Origin: Ascidia mentula
Lineage: Eukaryota; Chordata; Ascidiacea; Phlebobranchia; Ascidiidae
Length of the DNA: 64,000 bases
NCBI GenBank assembly: GCA_947561715.1
Contig: OX387198.1
Coordinates: 5,518,001 to 5,582,000, forward strand
Reading direction: 5' to 3'
In this document: one piece after another, positions 59,901-64,000 of the stretch
Layout: every line of letters begins with the position of its first letter
Position numbering within the stretch: position 1 is the first letter of the stretch
Made by a program: the position numbers and the translations under genes
Notes under the pieces: model-generated
Told to the model about the DNA's origin: nothing
The model's database searches: none
The model's input: the letters and a program-made list of their open reading frames with translations, nothing else

Positions 59901-62900
59901 CGTTCCAGTATTTATCGTCCTGTTTGCGTTTTACGCACTTGTACTGATCAAGGTCCTTTGGATAGCGACTGAAACGTCGACGTAGTAAATTTTGGCCAGA
60001 AGAGTTTTGAATTTATTGAAAATCCTCCTGTGCAAAACCTCCTTAAAATCGACTCGACTCGCAATACTGACTCCACAAATTTCGGTGGTAGATCGAAGAG
60101 ATCACGAGCAACCTTGCTCTTTCCGGCGAACTTTCTGGAAGCACCTCCAGTCTGGACAGTTGCGTGGGAGCCGAGGATTCGCCTCAGAAACACAAGAAAG
60201 GGGCAAAGGCGAAGTGGCAAGGTGCCGCGAAAAAAGCACTTCTCGCTTGGGTAAAGCGAAAAACCAAGAAGTAGGTTTCGGTTTTTAATGCTTTTTGCTC
60301 TGTTAATTTAGTTGTATAAGCAACGTTATTGAGTTAAAGATGCCACTAAAAAATTTATGTAACAAACTTATTGTTACTCTGTTAAAGATGTCTGTACATT
60401 TTTGTATGTTTCAACCGTTTTTTGTACGTAAAATTCGGTCGTTTATTTTTATGTCAAATTATGCAGATTTGTTGGCATTTGTAACTATATTCATGGTTAC
60501 TGATCTTCTCCTGATCCACAAAGCGCTTTTTGCAACTAGAAACAATTTTCTTATACATATACGAAATTGTGTGACGATATTCTTGATGCATATCCCAAAC
60601 GACCTTGTTGAGATTTATGCCTAACTAACCATGTGTACCGCTCTTTACCGGCGTTTTCAACTTTAAACTACCCACAGCAAACCCCCCGAGTTGGACGTGA
60701 CTGTTCGTGACTTCGGACCTTCGTGGAGGGACGGACGAGCTTTTCACAGTATGATTCACACCATTAACCCCAACCTGGTTGATGTCGATCGCATTCGACG
60801 CGAAACCAACCGGGAGAATCTGGAGAGCGCCTTTGACACCGCTCAACATCACCTCGGGATTCCGCGGCTTCTCGAACCATCCGGTAAGTTTTATTTTTTG
60901 TTTATTTTAATTTGTTTTCAAAGATTTTGGTCCAGAGTGCTGTTGTTTACTTGGTTGTGTGAATATTTTTGGCCAAGTTTGTGTCTATATGTTTGTGTGG
61001 TGGGTTCTGGGTGTGGTAAAGAAACCGAAAAAAATTGTACAGCAGAGCTTCCCCATACACCAGAGAAAATTCGTACATTTTTACTTTCTGGTGTGGGTGA
61101 GAGACCGAATTATTGTTTTTTTTTTTCAAAAAAATGAGTTAATAGTTTGCTTGAAATAATGTTTCCGGACGTATTTATAATGATTTCTTCGATTTATTTT
61201 CAAGAACAATGGCGTTAAACATGACCCGGCACACATTTATGCCTCGTCAAGCTCCATAACGATCAATTTACTTGTCCTCAGCTACATGTATCGATTGGCT
61301 AGGAGACATCAAACCACTATAAAACCTATTAATCGTACATCACTGCTAATTCTGACGCTGTTACCACTTGAAAACGCTTTGCTGTCACGTTGAAAATGTA
61401 AACATAGTAACAAATGTTGAGCCCCTATCGGTTCTCGTGCTTTTTTCTGGTCACAATCCTACGCAAAGGTTTGGGAACGCTGGTTGCTGGAATACTATAG
61501 CAAATTATGACGAGAAACAGACTGGATCTACACCACAGCTTTCTGAACGAAATGCACTCTTTAACTGCTTGTTTACTCCACTAAAATCTCGCGAGCATCT
61601 CTTAAGTTAATTGATTCATTTCCAAGAAAACATACTCTCGTACAATCTAACATACCATTGTGGTTACGGAGCAATTAATAAGTGTTTGTCGAAATTACTT
61701 TTCTATGTTTTGGTATTGAAAATTTTGACATTCTTCTTCAACGAAGTTTCTTTAGAGAGAATTTTGATAAGTATATGAATCAACTTAATATCGTGGCCAC
61801 ATTACCCGAATTGATCAAGTTACGACCTGAAAAAATATATAAGCTTACACATGTACTTATAAGACAACGAATTATCTTGTAACCAACCGTGTGTTCCTGA
61901 CAAACCGTTGCCAATGTTACCAGTTTAATGGACAAATCGTTTATCAAGCTCACTGCGGCGTGAAATACGTACTCAAAACTTAAACAAAGCAAGTCGCTTT
62001 GCTTGTATTGTGGAAGAGGATTAGGGTGTTTGTTTACAATTAATGTTGTTGGATTGAAAGGCCAATCACGGGCGGGATCGCGATATTAGGTATTGAATCG
62101 TCAGACGAATCAAATTACCTCCATCTCACCATAATAAGATAACTCCTCGTAATCGCTTTTCCTGTAATTGAACACCCAATATTTGTTTCGTTGTGAGAGT
62201 TGAATTAAAGTCTAAAGTGACGGAAGCCAAAGATTTGCTTTCCATCAATATTGACCATTATCGATATGGAAGTTCAATGATCAAATGTGTTTGACCGCAT
62301 TTTGACAGATTTTCAGCTGACATGCGTCATCAGTGTTTGGAAGTGATGCTTTCTGCAACAGTCATCTTATTGGCCATGCGTTGAATGTTGTAGGATTCCA
62401 CTGCGTTTAATGATGTTTCGGCGCTAAAATCTAACTATCTACACATGATTGCAAAATCACGTGTCACATATATAATACAGTATATACATTTAATTTATTA
62501 GACGCTTCAGTTTAAAGCTAATGAACATGGGTCAACAGTTGTCGGTGTCATTTATAGCTCATAGTTAGGTTTAAAAGTAGAACTACAATTTGTGTTACAT
62601 TTCATGGCAAACGGGGGTGAAACCTTTAAATTTCACTGAATGTTCGTTCACAGGAAATCGCAATCCACTTGTTTAGTCCTTAGTCTACAGCACAGGAAAC
62701 GTGTATCGACTTCCAATAATACAACATAGTTTATTCTCTCAATGGGTTATTCACTGATACAAAGCATTGTTGCTCGCAGAATCAACTTGGTTACCGGATC
62801 GAGCATTGTTACGTTGATAATGGTTCTTTTGTCGCGTTTGCGCGTGGATTTAGTCACGTGAGTGGCAAGGTATTGTCGGGGCCGAGGAAAACACAGTTCC

Positions 62901-64000
62901 ACGTACCGCAATGTTGGTAGTTGACTTAATGTTTTGTTATAATTTATCCCTAGTTATGGGTCTGTTACTACGTGACCTTTAGCGTTTTTGCTTATGCTGC
63001 AATCCCTGTTAATACCAAGTGGTTGTTAGTCGTGATTTCGGGGCCAATGCTTGTGCGCAATCCTCTTATTTGCTGCAACCATTTATCTTCCTATATTTTG
63101 TTGTATTGGTTTCGAAGGAATGTATAAACTGATTTTTTTCGTACCAGATAGTTGGAAACCCCCCATATAAGCATTGTGTGTTAAAAACATGGAACTTCCA
63201 ATACGACGATAATGAACATATAGCGTTGGTTGACAGGCACATCACGACTAGCGAATACCTTTGTAGCATAAAGCACTTGGTTCTTACCGGAGTGATACCT
63301 ATCCAATGCCAAATCCTCATTTAGATGTCCTTGTCGACTTTAATCCCTTGCGGGGTGTATTTCAATCCACACTCCGCCTGTTTAATACGAGTTGAATTGA
63401 CAGTTTATGGAAACAAAATTTTCCGTACGAAGCACACGGTTTTGCACTTCTATAAAGTTGAACAACTTATTTCCACTCATGAACTTGTATCCCACGGTAT
63501 GATGTCCTACATTGTTTTACCAACGCCAATATTTTTCTCACAGACGTAGACGTGGAGAGGCCTGACGAGAAGTCGATTATGACGTACGTAGCGCAGTTCG
63601 TCAAGCAGTACGGGACTGTTGGGGAGGAAGGCCACGAGACTCCTCAGGTATTAAGACTTGCATTTAACAATTCTCAATATGGCAGTCTATGCTCCCCTGA
63701 GGTTATTGCTTGTAGCATCTCTATCTAAGCTTGTTGGATTAAGGGCTGTTTGAAAAATTGCCTAGATAAACTGCCTGACGTTTTATTTTGCTCCGAATGC
63801 TTCCCCTTGCGTAACACAAACATACCACATACATAATATATGATAAGATGGCGTGTTGTTACGTGTCTTCCAGGTGGATGAAGATGTTATTCAGTTCGAA
63901 GATCTGATGTCTTGGCTCACTGATGCGGAGTCAATGTTAGTAAATGTCCACAAGACGCGTAAATACAGACAACAAGACTACCTCAACCATCGGACTTTTA
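53988..64000 (+). CDS. SYNE: Nesprin (SYNE) N-terminus with tandem CH domains; continues past window end
   Basis: Nesprins are giant nuclear-envelope spectrin-repeat proteins; the paired calponin-homology domains bind F-actin. Exons: 53988-54023, 54211-54295, 57277-57338, 57730-57825, 57993-58076, 58422-58514, 60092-60270, 60678-60883, 63544-63647, 63874 onward. The order gives [12 protein letters not shown], a Pro/Arg-rich lead, CH1 ([64 protein letters not shown]), a Ser-rich linker ([20 protein letters not shown]), CH2 ([75 protein letters not shown]) and the start of a helical region ([18 protein letters not shown]). The YFQIEE-TSNL linker and [16 protein letters not shown] favour nesprin over dystonin, spectrin or alpha-actinin. 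SYNE1 versus SYNE2 is not decidable. The 3.0-kb intron after 54295 and the 2.7-kb intron after 60883 hold only short, unsupported frames. Confidence 0.93.
57617..57680 (-). tRNA. Degenerate tRNA-like sequence in a nesprin intron
   Basis: On the minus strand, CTGGGTTCGAATCCCAG (57640-57624) is a perfect T-arm with a B-box, followed by TGCGGTA. GGGCTTCGGGCCC lies where the anticodon arm should be, reminiscent of tRNA-Pro(CGG). The matching 5' acceptor strand and D arm are not found, and the anticodon stem pairs poorly. A tRNA pseudogene or tRNA-derived SINE head is more likely than a working gene. Confidence 0.3.

Overview
The window looks like a gene-dense piece of a small invertebrate chordate genome, most likely an ascidian tunicate of Ciona type. 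Reasons: compact multi-exon genes with introns mostly of 100-1500 bases, metazoan families including SCUBE and nesprin, one tightly spaced co-directional gene pair of the kind seen in tunicate operons, a P-type transposon and a hammerhead ribozyme. The species is an inference; I could not compare with a database.

Layout. 35-8406 (+): the last ten exons of ELL, the Pol II elongation factor, through its occludin-homology tail. 9519-25099 (-): a complete 20-exon SCUBE gene (signal peptide, eight EGF modules, sushi-like module, spacer, three Cys-rich repeats, CUB, C-terminal tail), convergent with ELL. 25100-29434: no gene recognised. 29435-31917 (-): PDHX, the E3-binding protein of the pyruvate dehydrogenase complex. 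32098-32841 (-): VCPKMT, only 180 bases upstream of PDHX on the same strand. 33722-37243 (+): DHX8/PRP22 as one uninterrupted reading frame. 37791-40599: four non-autonomous DNA transposons in a row. 40731-47662 (-): a small gene (zinc ribbon plus a basic domain) split by a 6139-bp P-type transposon (41307-47445) inserted exactly at a splice acceptor. 47801-48206: a 20-bp minisatellite whose unit carries an E2F-like TTTCGCG motif. 48656-49240 (+): ARL6IP1. 50220-52395 (+): VTI1B, a SNARE. 53988 to the window end (+): the first ten exons found of a nesprin (SYNE) gene, with both calponin-homology domains.

All exon joins given were done by eye, using splice consensus, phase and family resemblance. 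SCUBE (950 aa), PDHX (467 aa), VTI1B (224 aa) and the zinc-ribbon gene (183 aa) each close in frame.

The genes do not form a single pathway. PDHX serves mitochondrial pyruvate oxidation; DHX8 and ELL serve mRNA splicing and transcription; ARL6IP1 and VTI1B serve ER shape and endosomal fusion; nesprin links nucleus to cytoskeleton; SCUBE is secreted. The most unusual items are the P element sitting on a splice acceptor that its own target duplication rebuilt, the two-gene layout of that element, a canonical hammerhead ribozyme inside a 174-bp inverted-repeat element in a SCUBE intron, and the E2F-motif minisatellite between two gene starts.
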